A stretch of DNA of 64,000 nucleotides, from the NCBI GenBank assembly GCA_964017145.1, contig OZ024850.1:2891618-2955617 (forward strand), in the 5' to 3' direction. Positions 12,605 through 24,906 of the stretch are shown piece by piece. Each line of letters begins with the position of its first letter. The first letter of the stretch is position 1. Source of the DNA: Agrocybe praecox. Lineage: Eukaryota; Basidiomycota; Agaricomycetes; Agaricales; Agrocybaceae. Position numbers and translations under genes: made by a program. The notes under the pieces were generated by a model. The model was not told where the DNA came from. It ran no database searches and saw only the letters and a list, made by a program, of their open reading frames with translations.

Positions 12605-14401
12605 TCAAGTATCTGGAAAGAGAGCTCCATACGGATAAAACGAGTTCTTGATGTTGTTCTGGTCCGAAATACCATATAAACCCGATGATGGATCTCTTTC
12701 CGGAGGCACCAAAATCGGGTTATAGGACAAATCCAATTTAAAATCCAGTCCAAGTTTCTCTGCATGCTCCAGTATGCGAGGTGCAATATCCTCCTGCATA
12801 GATCGAAGAAAATAAATCTTGACGGACTTGAGATTAGAAATTGGATTATCGAGACTGAGACGACTGATGATAAATCTCAGGATCGCCTCATCCGTGATTT
12901 TGTTAGGACACCATCCTTCAAACCGTTTGAGATTGGGTAAACATGGTTTTTTGTTATCCCATCGCTGTTCTGTAGAATATATTAGCGGCGTAATAGTGTC
13001 CAAATCATCGAGGTCCTGTAGGCCGCCTCTGTCCGCAAATCCGGCTTCTCCCGGTGGGTACCCAATATCCAGCTGAGAAATGGAAGACGACGCTCGAAGA
13101 ATGTCTTCAAACGCAGACGAGCCGAGTGTGTATTGCTCGAAGGATAACTTCTCCAAATTGCACGTTTGAATAAGGCTCAGTGGCTCGAATTGGACTCTAG
13201 GTCCGCTTATGCTTGACGAAATGTTTGGATAGAAGTAAGGATGTCGACGATATGAGAGCCATGTTAAGTTTGGGGTCTCAAGAGACGCGAAGAACATTTT
13301 CATAGCTCCAGTGTGAGCGAACGTATTGTCCTGTATATGAAGTGTTTTCAGGCAAGTCAGATGCTGAATTGCTATTTCTGTAGGTTGGGACGTTTGAGGC
13401 TGCTGTGTGTGTCCTTCGGATATCGTCAAGCTGCAATGTTTTAAGGACTTCAGCCTTTCCAAGATTGAGATGGCGTATGTCGGGCTTAACGGTGTTTGGA
13501 TCAGATTCAGCTCTATCATGGTCGATGTGGCTGCTAGTGGAATTGGGTTCCATTCTTTGGACGCAGTAGTGAGCGTAACTTGCTGTAGGCCCTTTAGGTT
13601 GACCAAATAGGAGCCTGCGAAGAGATTGAAGGAATGCATATTCCTGATTCTGATGGTTCGAAGCACAGGGAGATCCACAGTATTCGCGATGAGATCAATC
13701 TGCTTGAAAGCATTCTGAGGAAGGGACAGATCGAGTTCCTTCAATCGACCAGCGAAGTTGGCTATTATAGACAGCAGTTGTTCCGAGATGGAGGGCTCCA
13801 AAGTCTGGAACTTTGAAGCGGCACTGTATGGTGGCGCTTGAGTTTCCGAGCCAGAGGGTGTGTAGGCGTAATGCAATGATAGTGATAGGGGAAGGTTTCC
13901 GGATTTACGTATCCATTCATCGACGACTCTCAAACGCCTTTGCATGACGCTCCAGCGCCTTTCGAATTCTACGGTGTTGCGCGCCTCACACCATGGAATA
14001 TACAGCTTCGTCCATAGTTCAGGGGTGGATAGAGCAACTTCTTTCCACATCCTACATACGCGAGTGAGTAAAAGGGGGGCATCCTTTGCGATCATGGCTG
14101 GATACCGATTAACCGGAAGGCATCGACCGAAAATCTCTCGCAATATGTCGAACGGAAGACGTCGTACTGGAGACAGGATGATATGAAAAGGTTTCAACGC
14201 GTCTTGGATTGCTCGTTTTTCGGATTCCAGTCCTTCCAGTTGCCGTTTCAGCCTTTCAATTTCCGTAGCTATAGAAAGCAATTTCGTAGTGGGACCTTCG
14301 ATGATGTTGCCAATCGTCGAAATTACTTCCTCGGAGGGTGCTTCATTCGATTTTAGCAGCGTCAAGAGTGAGTCGTCTATGGGCATAGGGGATGAGTGCA
14401 T
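12605..14401 (-). CDS. F-box protein with leucine-rich C-terminal region
   Basis: This is a single uninterrupted frame of 598 residues. The N-terminus (DDSLLTLLKSNEAPSEEV) leads into a helical stretch (about residues 35-65), the F-box motif (RRLPFDILREIFGRCLP) and APLLLTRVCRMWKEVALS. The C-terminal two thirds show irregular leucine-rich repeats ending in ILEHAEKLGLDFKLDLSYNP. It is a close paralogue of the gene at 27685-29463 on the other strand: they share long near-identical blocks such as RGGLQDLDDLD and TPLIYSTE. It lies head-to-tail with the F-box gene at 10510-12406. Presumed role: substrate-binding subunit of an SCF ubiquitin ligase; no substrate can be named. Confidence 0.85.
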   Translation of the reverse strand: MHSSPMPIDDSLLTLLKSNEAPSEEVISTIGNIIEGPTTKLLSIATEIERLKRQLEGLESEKRAIQDALKPFHIILSPVRRLPFDILREIFGRCLPVNRYPAMIAKDAPLLLTRVCRMWKEVALSTPELWTKLYIPWCEARNTVEFERRWSVMQRRLRVVDEWIRKSGNLPLSLSLHYAYTPSGSETQAPPYSAASKFQTLEPSISEQLLSIIANFAGRLKELDLSLPQNAFKQIDLIANTVDLPVLRTIRIRNMHSFNLFAGSYLVNLKGLQQVTLTTASKEWNPIPLAATSTMIELNLIQTPLSPTYAISILERLKSLKHCSLTISEGHTQQPQTSQPTEIAIQHLTCLKTLHIQDNTFAHTGAMKMFFASLETPNLTWLSYRRHPYFYPNISSSISGPRVQFEPLSLIQTCNLEKLSFEQYTLGSSAFEDILRASSSISQLDIGYPPGEAGFADRGGLQDLDDLDTITPLIYSTEQRWDNKKPCLPNLKRFEGWCPNKITDEAILRFIISRLSLDNPISNLKSVKIYFLRSMQEDIAPRILEHAEKLGLDFKLDLSYNPILVPPERDPSSGLYGISDQNNIKNSFYPYGALFPDT

Positions 14402-14642
14402 GGGGGTAAATGTTAGAAAGTCGATTCAAGTGGTACTTCTCGACCTTATACAAAAGAATGCTCCTGTCAAACCAAATGGGTGGCGTTAAGGTTATCAATT
14501 AACATCAGATTTGGTAGGGAATCGATCGAGCTGGCGCTGAACGTTGAAACGTTGACGTTGACATATCATTGCTGGCACATAGTTATTTATTCCCAATTTA
14601 TTCGATAAACATACAGGTTTATTTCGAGGAGAATGGGAGCAA

Positions 14643-16183
14643 TCAACCTCCCAGGCTTTCAGGCAACGTAGGGCTATTATCGTGCTGCTTTCTCAACCAG
14701 AACGGACCTGATAAATGAAAGTCAAACATGGTTCGTGGGATCCTGGGAAGTCGATACGCACCAACCGGATCGTCTTCATCATGGAAGACCGTAGTCCAAG
14801 TTCCGAGAACACCATATGAAGAACGAACACCTCCAACTTGGATACCCTCTGAGCTGTGGTGAAAATGATATATAAATAAATAATAGAATCATGGCGATAC
14901 AGATAAACAGAGAAGGGCACGAACACCAACCTCCAGATGCCGGTACCCTGGTCACCCGACACCTAACGCCACATCAGATGATTTTTTTGGTTTTTTGAAA
15001 GCATATACTCACAAAATGCCATTGAATTTGATTATCCTTCGTCATTTTCACATACCCGTTCATCGTCGAGTTTGACGGTTCTTGCATCTCCCCGAAGAAG
15101 AGAATCTTGGGGCGATTTGGATGATCTGGGTCTGGTTCTGTGCGAGTAACGGTCAGGTTGGCACTCAAGGATCTAAATTCCTCGCGGAAGTGATCATCCT
15201 CGAACAAAGAGGTGTCCAGATAATTTAGCTGATAGAATGTCAGATAACTGTTGAATTAGTAAGAAGGAAAACATACACTGGCTTCATTAAATCCTGAAAA
15301 CCATTCAGTTTAATTTTCAAAACGATTAATTGAACTGCTCACTTAGTAAATCTCTGTGATCACAAAAGCAAAACGAAACAGTCCACGGTCCAGCAACGGC
15401 AGCCCAATCGTTCTCTTCATCCAAATTGACGTCCTCCGAGACGATAGGCTGGATATAAGGCATGCTCATAGGGAAGATAGCAAACTTAAAGTCTTCTTCG
15501 TCCTCTCCAAAATCCATCAAATGCATGGACATGACGTGGTGGATCGCCTGAATGTGCGCCCAGTTCGTTTCGCCTGTCTCCAAAAACGGCCCATATTCCC
15601 TCTCGGGACGGTAGTTCCTCAACAAGTACACGAACGCTCTGGAGGTCACTCGGTTCTGTGGGTGCAAATCGGTCCTCGTAAGACCGTAGTACGTATGGAT
15701 TCGCGAAGCTAGTTGTTTCTCTGTAAAGGTGCGTTTCTCCGGAGCTTCGGCCCAATCGAGAAACCCGCGTTCAAGCATGACCGTCGTCCATCCTAAGTTC
15801 ATCGAAAGGTCTCCAAGAGGCGTCCATGGTGGCACATAGGTGATTAACATCAAAAACGTCTCCAGGACTTCCTTCAGCTCTCCCTGCCTCAGCACCTCAG
15901 ATAAATTATCCGCCGTAACCACCGTCCTAGCCCTGATTATCCTCTGCAACTCGCTCCTCCATTGTATAGGCCGTGGTTTCGGGCGTCCGTCTTGAGCTAT
16001 ACACGTCCTGGGATCGTCAAAAGGTTGGCGAAGATACAACTCCCGCCACAACTTTGAATCCCCTGACAGATACACAATAGATCGCAAAGCAGTGCATGTC
16101 TGCGCAGCTTGAGAAACGTCGATTGGGTCACAGAATATGAGAGTTTCTTCAATGAGTTCGGGCGGGAGGTCTATGAAGTTCAT
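14643..16183 (-). CDS. F-box protein of a second family
   Basis: Five exons join in phase (16183-15343, 15293-15277, 15228-15013, 14962-14931, 14853-14643) for 438 residues. The first residues contain a classical F-box (FIDLPPELIEETLIFCDPIDVSQAAQTC, residues 3-30, with core LPPELIEETL). The C-terminal part is a conserved region: IWSSEGIQVGGVRSSYGVLG, then TWTTVFHDEDDPVGAY and the ending GPFWLRK. I recognise this C-terminal pattern from many Agaricomycete F-box proteins but know no function for it. It is unrelated in layout to the two upstream-numbered F-box genes beyond the F-box itself. One exon is only 17 bp; its length is fixed by the need to keep frame between well-conserved flanking exons. 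Confidence 0.8.
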
Positions 16184-16983
16184 GACACCTGTGAAATGGA
16201 CGATGGACGAGAATAAGCAATATGGATTTGTAAGGAAAGAACGGTTGCACCAGCCGTATACCCCGCATATGACGCGTAGTCACTGCCGGATCTATTTTAG
16301 GAACTCTAATATTATTGGCATCTCATCTTATCTTATCGCAATATCTATTTACACTAGCTATGTTTCGTGTATGGTACTAGTGGCTACAAAATAGTAATGA
16401 TAGATGCAAAGCGTCCAAATTGAAGTAGGCAATGCATATGGGGGAATGGGGAAAAGTGCGTACATGTATGTGTATATAGTATGTATAGCAATGCGACGTG
16501 ATGGAATGAACTAAAGCTACAAAAAAAAAGAGAAAAAAAAGCGAAAGCAACAGAGGAGATAAAACGTTGTCGTGGTGACTTGAAAAGGACGGCGGGCCTG
16601 TGATGAAAGGTCGTGTGGTTAATCTAACAAATATGTCCAAAAGATACAGAACGAAAAGGAGTGGCAATCTTGTTTCGTGAATGACAAGAGTCTGCTGTCG
16701 GTGTCGTGAAATAATGGCTGCAAAACAACCAGCAAAAAGGCCCCCAAAAAACCTAATAGAAAGGATCATTAAAGATGTTTGTCGTCAATATGAACATTGA
16801 GAAATGCGTGTGTTGATTAAGTGGTTGATTATTAATTTTTTGAGATCTTCGCGCTGGATGTATTGCTCTTGATCATGCGTATATCGTGAAAAATTACAAC
16901 CTTTTTTTTTTTACGCCCGCCATTTACATCGGGCTATGGAGCAAAGAACCTCGCTGTTCTATGCCAGGATTTTGTGGTTTAAG
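16184..16983. other. Intergenic region; probable 3' region of the YTH gene
   Basis: This segment lies between the F-box gene start and the stop of the YTH gene. It contains A-rich and T-rich runs near 16520-16545 and 16900-16912. A long minus-strand frame crosses it (16377-16769), but its translation is low-complexity and resembles nothing I know. Confidence 0.4.
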
Positions 16984-19900
16984 TTACGACCGAGTCGGCC
17001 GCTCTCGATCTCGTTTCGTCATAGCTGGTTTGCCAGCCCCCAGAGAAGGGGGTAAAGGAGGATCAGCGAGTTTACTCCACTCGTCTAGCAGTCGCCTGCC
17101 AACAGTCGGCTCAAGCTCTGTCCCATCTCGCGAAATTTTGATTTCCCTGTCTCGATTCCAAGGATTTCGCAGGTGCTTGACGCGATGGAATGGCACTCTA
17201 TCCGTGCAGAGCCATTCGACAGCAAAGCTGTCTCCCCAGGACACCTCCGTCTTTGTCGTCGCCGGCTGTTCTCCCCCTTCTTCTTGTCCCTGAGGGTGCG
17301 GTCTTGACGAAGGACCAGAGTCGTCTGGGGTGTGTATCTCGTCAACTTGCTCTTGGACGTCTCGTTCCTCCAACACCTCTTGGACTGAACCCAAGGACGG
17401 AACAGCAGCTGCCGATCTCCCTGCGCTTGTATGTCTCTCCTGTACCCCTCCGCTACTGCTGCCCTCACCGCCAGATCCTGACCCCGACCCACTACCACTG
17501 GAACCATGAGCCCTGATAGCTCTGACAGGTGCATCGGGATCCAGCTCAAAAGCACTGGAGTCAGACCCCGTTCTTGGCGCAGTCCTCGACGTGCGTACGC
17601 CAATATCTCTCCTCGCCTGTTCTAGACTCCTCAAAGAGGCTGGCGTCGTGACCGTCGGCAGCTTATACTTTTCTCCCAACATCGCAGGTGCAGAATGCCT
17701 CATTTTGCCGCCGCCAGGTACCATGGCTTCAGATTGCGCGTCCCCTGTGGTGTTGACATTGATGGGCAAAGGCGATTCATCAACGTACCGCTGGTCGCTT
17801 GGTGAGAAAAACACAGCTGGTTTAGGAGTAGGAATGTTCGTTCCTGGGGAAACAGGTTGCGTTGCAGGCTGTCGGGGGGCAGAAGAAGCTGACGGCGGCC
17901 GCGATGCCCAAACTACACGATCTTCCCCACGACGAACAGGTCCAGTCATCCTGTTTAGAAACGAAGTAGGTTAACGAGAATTGTTACCAATGCAATCAAA
18001 CACGTACCTAGCATACCCATAAAACTCTCCGCTCTTGTTCACACTGAAAACTAAATGGACTTCCTTGCTTGACCGGAACGCTTGATCCAATATCTCCTCG
18101 TTGTGTTTCTGGGTAGCCCATAAACCCCTCTCGACGCTGATATCCAAATCCTCCTATTAACACCACATTAAAAATCAGTTCGAATCTCAAATAACACAGC
18201 AATAATAATGAAATAAGCAAAGAGAATACCTACCTGTGTCAAGGACTTCAATATAAAAAACCGATGCGGGAAATGTTTAGCCAAAAAACTCGAATTTGTC
18301 GAAGCGTACGAGCCTGAACTATTCGAATGCTGCTTGACAGGTGGCCTGTGAATACGTTCTTCGTCACTTGACATTGACAGATTCGATACAGCGTGTGCCA
18401 CCTCCGAGACACTCCTGGACGACAGCGAGGTGTCAGACACAGAAACGTCCGACGGATCACTGGCAACCCCTTCCTTCTCTTTCCCCTTCCCCTTCTGCTC
18501 TTTCACCCACTTCGTGTGCATCCCCATCCCTCGCTGTCCACCCACCCCGGCTTTCAAATCGTCATCCTTTCTCCTTACTCGACACACTAATTTGGGACAC
18601 CGGGGATCGTTCGGACGGAGCGGCACGCTATTGAACCGAGCGATGGCCTGCTGTAAAAACGCCTCCGTCTCATAATTGATAAATGCACAACTTGATCTTG
18701 AGATGAGGAATATCGAAAGAACGCCAGTGGCCGCCGCTGTCGCCGCCGTTTCTGAAACTGAATCCGATTCCGGAGGGGCGTTGAAGAACCGCCACAACTC
18801 GTCGTGAGTGGCGTCTGAAGGAACGTTACCAGCCCACATGACCCATTCCGAGCGATGGGGGGGAGGGTTGGGGTGGTATGACCGACGAACGACGGGTCTG
18901 TCGCTCGTATATTGCTGTCGTCCTGCGCTGCCCGAAGACACGCTTTGGGGACCGCTGATTAGGCTGGCGTCTGGCCGAGAAGGTGGCCCAAATCCCGAGG
19001 CTGAAAGGGATTCTGATGATGGCGTTCGGATGTCAGCTGAAGGCGAGAGAAAAGGTTGTTGGCTGGGGCCGTGGGTTATTAGTCCTGTAATTTGTTGAGA
19101 TAAAGGTGTAAAATAAAAAAGAAAGAAAGAAAAACCAACCGTATCCAGATTCAACTCCCGCTTGCGGATAAGGGACAGTGTAATGACTCTGGTATTGAGG
19201 ATTTGCATCGTATTGCTGCTGAGGAGTGTGGGTTGGGTTATGGGTCAAGTAATACCAAGCCCCTTGATGTTCTGCCTCGCCTGTGGATGGGTAATGCTGA
19301 GGGAAATGTGAAGGGGCGTACTGGGGTTGATACATGGGCGGAGTCGTTGGGTATGATTGCGGTGGATAAGGATACGGAGGAGATGTGATTGCTGGAGCAT
19401 ATTGTAAAGACTGAAATTGAGTTGGACTAAAATATGAAGGTGACAGAGCACCGCTCTGGCTTGTTGCAGGCGACATGTGTTGAGGCGAAGCGGGGCTGGA
19501 AGAAGGATTCGAAGAATACATGGGGGAAATTCGTGAACCAGAAAGAGCCTGCATGTGAGGCGAAGATGTAGTCTCCGGCGAATGACCTTGATAATGGAAA
19601 ACGGGCGCATGAGGCTGCAACATTGCATGTATATTTTGCTGCGAGTGGGGCATCATACTGGTGTTGTCACTGGTCATGGGATGGTGATACGGATGCGAAA
19701 ACGTGTATGGCGGTGAATGAACTATACGCATATGATTTGGCTGAGTAGGGATCGTGTATTGACTAATAAAGCCGCCTCGTTGACCATAGTTCATAGCGGG
19801 AGAGGTGTAATGAATTGGGGAACCTTGAAACGCGACTTGGGGTGAATTATGGATATTTTCGGTGGGATTGCCAGGCCCAGGTATTGCATAGGCATGATTG

Positions 19901-20503
19901 ACGGGTTGTTGAGTGGTACTTTGGGCATTCGACCGTTGCTGGGAAGGGCGAGGACGTCGTCGATGACTTGACGGACCAGCTTTAGAGGAATCATGTTTTG
20001 GGAATTCTGACATGCCCAAAGTGGCATCACCAGAGGAGAAAATGGAATCCGATTGGGTCGCAGAAGAAAGAGGAGTTGCTAGAGCGCTGGTGTCATGGAA
20101 TGCTGCAAGAAATTATTCAGTATCGTGTTCCAGATAATCATAGAAATTGCCAGAAACTTGTTTCGAGAAAAGGGAAGAATAAAAGGAGGACTAACGTGAA
20201 GAATTCCGATGCAATTCTGTAGAGTAAGGAAAAGTATCTAAATAATAAAATAAACCGTCAGCATAGTATAAACATCCGACTGCGCGAGAACCAAGGAAGA
20301 CGAGAAAACAATACAGTCAACAGAACAAATAAACGCGACCTCTACACTTTTAAATTTGATTCCACCGCTAGTGCAACATAGGTCACGTGATACTCACCTA
20401 TTACTTGCTCCCTTGGTTGCTCAAAATAGCTGGTGTACGCTGGGCCCGTAGTGGTTGGAGTAGTTGAAAGAAGGGGTGATGTTTCTAGCCTGGCTTCTAC
20501 CAT
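16984..20503 (-). CDS. YTH-domain RNA-binding protein with RRM (putative m6A reader)
   Basis: Six exons (20503-20398, 20237-20196, 20102-19140, 19084-18234, 18153-18008, 17950-16984) sum to 1024 residues in phase. Residues 1-440 are low-complexity, rich in P, S, Q, Y and H. An RRM-like fold follows at about 450-530 (RNP2-like WVMWAGNV, RNP1-like SSCAFINY). The YTH domain starts near 643 (RFFILKSLTQEDLDIS), with RGLWATQ and VHLVFSVNKSGEFYGYARM; it continues with VVWASRP and then, after an insertion of about 215 residues, with FAVEWLCTDRVPFHRVKHL and NPWNRDREIKISRDGTELE. Both tryptophans expected in the m6A-binding cage (GxW of the first half; the W of VVWAS, by analogy with YTHDC1) are present. 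The pattern is closest to the YTHDC1 type. Likely function: binding N6-methyladenosine in RNA. The first two exons are inferred from splice sites and phase. Confidence 0.85.
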
Positions 20504-23500
20504 TTCCAAATGTCTGCCTTTTATTGGGACAAGTGGTTGTTGAGTTTTTGTGCGCAGCTGGTATCTCGAGGAGAAAAACTTGCCGAAGTATGACGAAAAA
20601 ACTATATTTCATGGACAAATTACTTATAAGTACTCTCGGCGGACTCGTGGGAAGAGTGATGTCATTTTCTTACAGTGTTAAGCACCCGACTGCTGTTAGA
20701 ACCAAATTGGCGACATAACATGGCAATCATAATAAGAGTCGGAAAAATGACCAGATTCCGGCTCTACATTATTTATTTAGTTAGTATTAGATATACATAA
20801 AAACATCATGAGCAGAGATTCGTGCAAATATTTTCCCTCTCCACTTCTCCACCCGCTCTCCCTTCCCCTCCCCACAAGTAAATATAGCAAGCACTACAGC
20901 ATCATACTCGCTGTAACTTTCAACGAATTTGGGGGACAAAAACCAAAGTGAAATTGACAGAATCTCACCATCCTGCGATGACTACCTAACATCGTCATCA
21001 CCGCCATTCTTTAGCGCTGTGCATCCCTGAGCACTGATGCCGTTTGCATAGGATTCTAGTGCATGGCTATGGGCCCTCCTAATAGAGAGATGATGGAGGT
21101 TTGCTGTCAAGGACAGGCTGAACGACCCATATAAGGATGGGTCGATGATCATCCAGGTGTTCAATGACATCATTTCGAATTCTGCCGTCTCTATGGTCTC
21201 TATAAGTACATTGTGTGACGTCACTGGATGACTTTTCTTAACGATTTGCAATTCAGATTTGTCTTCAAACCTTACATATCAAGCTCGGAACGCGGCAAGA
21301 TTTAGAAAGTAGCGTATAATTTCAGAAAATTAAGTGGAACGATAAATCGACTCAGAAAGTGTCAGCGCCCAGCACCTAATCTTTTAACCGGGGATGCTAT
21401 TATGCATGAAGCTAATTATAAATATATGTACACTCCCTTCTTTGCACAAGTCACAAAATCTCGTTTTTTCTCTTATCTAATTTATACGCATATTTTTCAC
21501 TCAAAAACCAGTCCTGGCCGATGATATACTTATTATATGTGGTGCCAATCCCCTCAAGCGAATGATGACTGATCAGTAATTACGTACACATGACATCACG
21601 GAAGCGATCATACTATTTCCCCACAGATTTGCGGTAGCGAAAATCCACAAAAACTGGTGCGCCAAGACAGTCGGTCACCTATTGCGCTCAATAGTTACAA
21701 AATAACTTAATTCATTCAAAATTACCTGCTAGGTCCTGTTCGTCAGATTACCAGACCACGGTCACTGAACCACTGTTCTTTTCTTCTGATGTGGCACTTC
21801 AAAGAAACCGCTTCGCTAAGTGGCGCAATGGAAGCTATCATGCCAATTAAAATGATCGTCGGAGGCACAGTAGTCTAAAAGAGGTTTCAATTTACAGGAA
21901 CCTGCAAAATAGGTCAGAAGCCCAGAAAAAAGGACCCTTGACGACATTTAAGGGCTTCACATGATATTGATGTACGTATACGAATATGATACGAACAGCC
22001 AGGATGAACTCATAGGTCTTTCGATATGATCGTGCTCTTATACAAACATTTTAAAAAGTTTGCTGATGCATTGATAAATAAGCCCGGCGGCTGCGCACGA
22101 GGCTTCCATTGAACGATATCAATCGATCTTGTTGTGGCTACATAATGTACTATGAGAATACAGCGGCACGTTCGCGCGGTCATAAGCCTTTTTCAGAGAG
22201 TCCGATCAAATCCTCATTTTAAACGATACGTCTTCGTGAGTAGTGATGCTCATCAAGCCATATCAGATAGGTAAACGTTAAGATTGACGCAATCGGAGTT
22301 CATGCAGTGTATTGCTCAAGCGGGCAATGATGAACTGATAGAAATATAAGATCCCCAAATTTTATTTCCATAGCCGTCTACTTCTCTAGTTTATGGTACA
22401 CACCCCTTGTTCTCATGTGGCGCGCTCTAGACTCGAGAACAGAAATAACTTGTACGGTACATAAAGTTACTACGAGTGGCCCGAGAGAATCTCCAACCGG
22501 AGTAATATTTTTATTAATGGAATGACCAAAAATATCGTCTGCTCCAATTTTATCTTCCTAGTTGGAGCAATATCGCTCGGCGACTGTTATATCAGCCTCC
22601 ACAGTGTACAATTTATTTTTAGCACGAGTTTCACGAGTACGTAGAGCGTGCTATAGGCGAGAGACGTCAATTTTTTAATAAAAAATATGTACTGCGTATA
22701 TTACTACTCAGTCATCTCCACCAATAGAATCTGACATTCCAGCAGCTTACCATATAGTCTTTGAACGAAATGCAATGCTTTGCATCTGTACAGGTGTACT
22801 ATTTATATTACCAATCCTAGGTTACTCCTTGATGCGACTGCGTGCAAGCCACATACGTCGGTATGAGATCATCAGAATTTTGCACTCAGAGAGCTCTTAT
22901 GGCATGTATGACATTGATGTATGTCATCGTTTGGGCATCAGGAGACCACCAACCATCGACCGTCGAACATTCTTCGTCTGACCTGCCAGCATTTAAGCGT
23001 GGGAAAGACATCCGGAATTCGCCGAGAATGAGTGTACTTGTACTTACGTTTGGATTGCTCAAACACTTTATTGTATGTTTTTATACGTCTGAAGATCCTT
23101 TTAAAGCGTATGTGAAGCACCGATACAGTCAATTTCTTAGTACCGATGCATTCTCCTCCATTCGAGACTGCTGAACTTGGCCACGTTAACCGTAGAATTG
23201 TTAGGGACAATAGCCACTAGGCCATATTGCAACGTCGTATTTAGTCAAGTGCTAGCCAGTACCACAGGTAATGGATCAAGCCTTTAAACCCGATCTATAC
23301 CCGGATCTCTGGCGGCTACTAATTGTATCTGCTCAGTGCAGCTGCTCCGTCACGACACAAATACAAACTCCGCTTGTTCAGAACAAGATAATAAGCCATT
23401 TAATTTCCCACCATATGTTATACGACAAATAGAAGAACAATGCGACGTTTTGAATGTCCGCAAGCTGCGTGTATCAATAATAGTTATACTCTGTACTTCT

Positions 23501-23757
23501 TGGTGCCTTGAGTACCGAGCTGCCAATGGTTTTTTCGCTCCTCGACATCAACGACGTTACTCTGGAACACCAAAACACAAACTGATCTTTTGTGTTTGTA
23601 CAATATACCATCTTTTTACTTTCGCTCTCCGACAGATTCGCCCTGTTAAAAGGCGGTCAAGAAATCGGACAGAAACTTGACTTCGTCCGCTATATTTCCT
23701 TCGTGTTCCTGACAAGTCATCCAAGTATGGCGGTCAAAGTGGGGAAAAATTAAAAGC
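20504..23757. other. Gene-poor intergenic region
   Basis: About 3.25 kb without any recognisable gene. Only short frames occur and none carries a motif I know or a convincing exon chain. The first few hundred bases should contain the promoter of the YTH gene. I see no tRNA and no long repeat until the foldback element at 23758. Confidence 0.5.
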
Positions 23758-24882
23758 GACCAAAACTGGGACTTTTTACCATTTACGACCCAAATTAGGC
23801 CCTTATTTGTATGCTCAGTTTGGATTAAAAAATATGGTCGCTTTTTAAAATTTTGTTTTAAACTTCAACGAAATGAGCCACAATTTTTTAGGTGTGCCTA
23901 CAACTTGAATTAGGTTGCGGGGAATCTCATTTATATGTGAGTACAAAAATATATATGACCTAAAATATTATATGATGTGACACTAAGTACGCGGATAATG
24001 TGCGACAGAGACTTTAGGTGCGACACAAGTTTCAAATGAGCCAGAAACTTTTTAGTGACACTATTTTCGCGTGTCAGAAAGCGACACAAAAATAGAGACC
24101 CCCTCAGCGTGAGTTATATTTGGATCATCGGACTCCGAGATCACTGAACGCCGTCGTCCAAACGCCGTCGCCACGTGTTACCGTGAGCTCGTCGCTTGAT
24201 GTATTAGAGTGCAATGGCCGCATATACTCGATGTGAGAGGAAAAAACAACTTGCATATAGAAACTGATGTATAGTATGCATGTTTCTATGTAGTATGTAT
24301 TTAGTATAATTAGTATCATAAAGGAGAGCCTGGTAATGAGCGAGAGGAGAGAAATTGACGAAATATGAGGAACGTTTACTTAATAATTACAAAGTTTCCA
24401 TCGAGTGCATACGGCCGTCGCACTGCAGTCTGTAATACATCGAGCTCACCGTTACACGTGGAGACGGCGTTTGGACGACGACGTTCGGTGATCTAAGAGT
24501 TCAATGATCCAAATATAACTCACGCTGAGGGGGTCTCTATTTTCGGGTCGCTTTCCAGCACACGAAAATAGTGTCGCTAAAAAGTTTCTGGCTCATTTGA
24601 AATTTGTGTCGCACCTAAAGTTTCTGTCGCATATCATCTAAGTAGTTAGTGTCGCATATATAAAATAGTGTCTCGTATACAATTTTATACAGACAAATAA
24701 AGTAAATGCCCAGCAACCTATGTAAGTCAAGTTGTAGGCACACCTAAAAAATGTGGCTCATTTCGTTGAAGTTTGAGACAGAAACTTAAAAAGCGACCAT
24801 ATTTTTTAATCCGAACTCAGCATACAACTAAGGGCCTAATTTGGGTCGCAAATGGTAAAGAGTCCAAGTTGAATTTCTGGTC
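23758..24882. repeat. Long inverted-repeat (foldback-type) element
   Basis: Left arm 23758-24232 and right arm 24399-24882 are imperfect reverse complements of each other over about 480 bases, around a 166-base centre. Matching landmarks include ACGACCCAAATTAGGCCC (left) against GGGCCTAATTTGGGTCGC (right), GAGCCACA..TTTTTTAGGTGTGCC against GGCACACCTAAAAAA..TGTGGCTC, and GAGACCCCCTCAGCGTGAG against CTCACGCTGAGGGGGTCTC. The outermost matching bases are a GACCA / TGGTC pair. No coding capacity for a transposase is visible, so it is a non-autonomous element or a hairpin-forming inverted duplication. A clear target-site duplication was not found. Its right end lies only 25 bases before the open frame of the truncated BTB-like gene. 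Confidence 0.8.
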
Positions 24883-24906
24883 ATCGGGGAGCTCGCTCAT
24901 ATCTAG

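Noticed and set aside
16377..16769. 130-codon minus-strand frame
   Set aside because: Low-complexity hydrophobic translation crossing T-rich tracts between two genes; no start context, introns or motifs support it.
20982..21251. 89-codon minus-strand frame
   Set aside because: Isolated in gene-poor sequence, with no motif and no convincing neighbouring exons.
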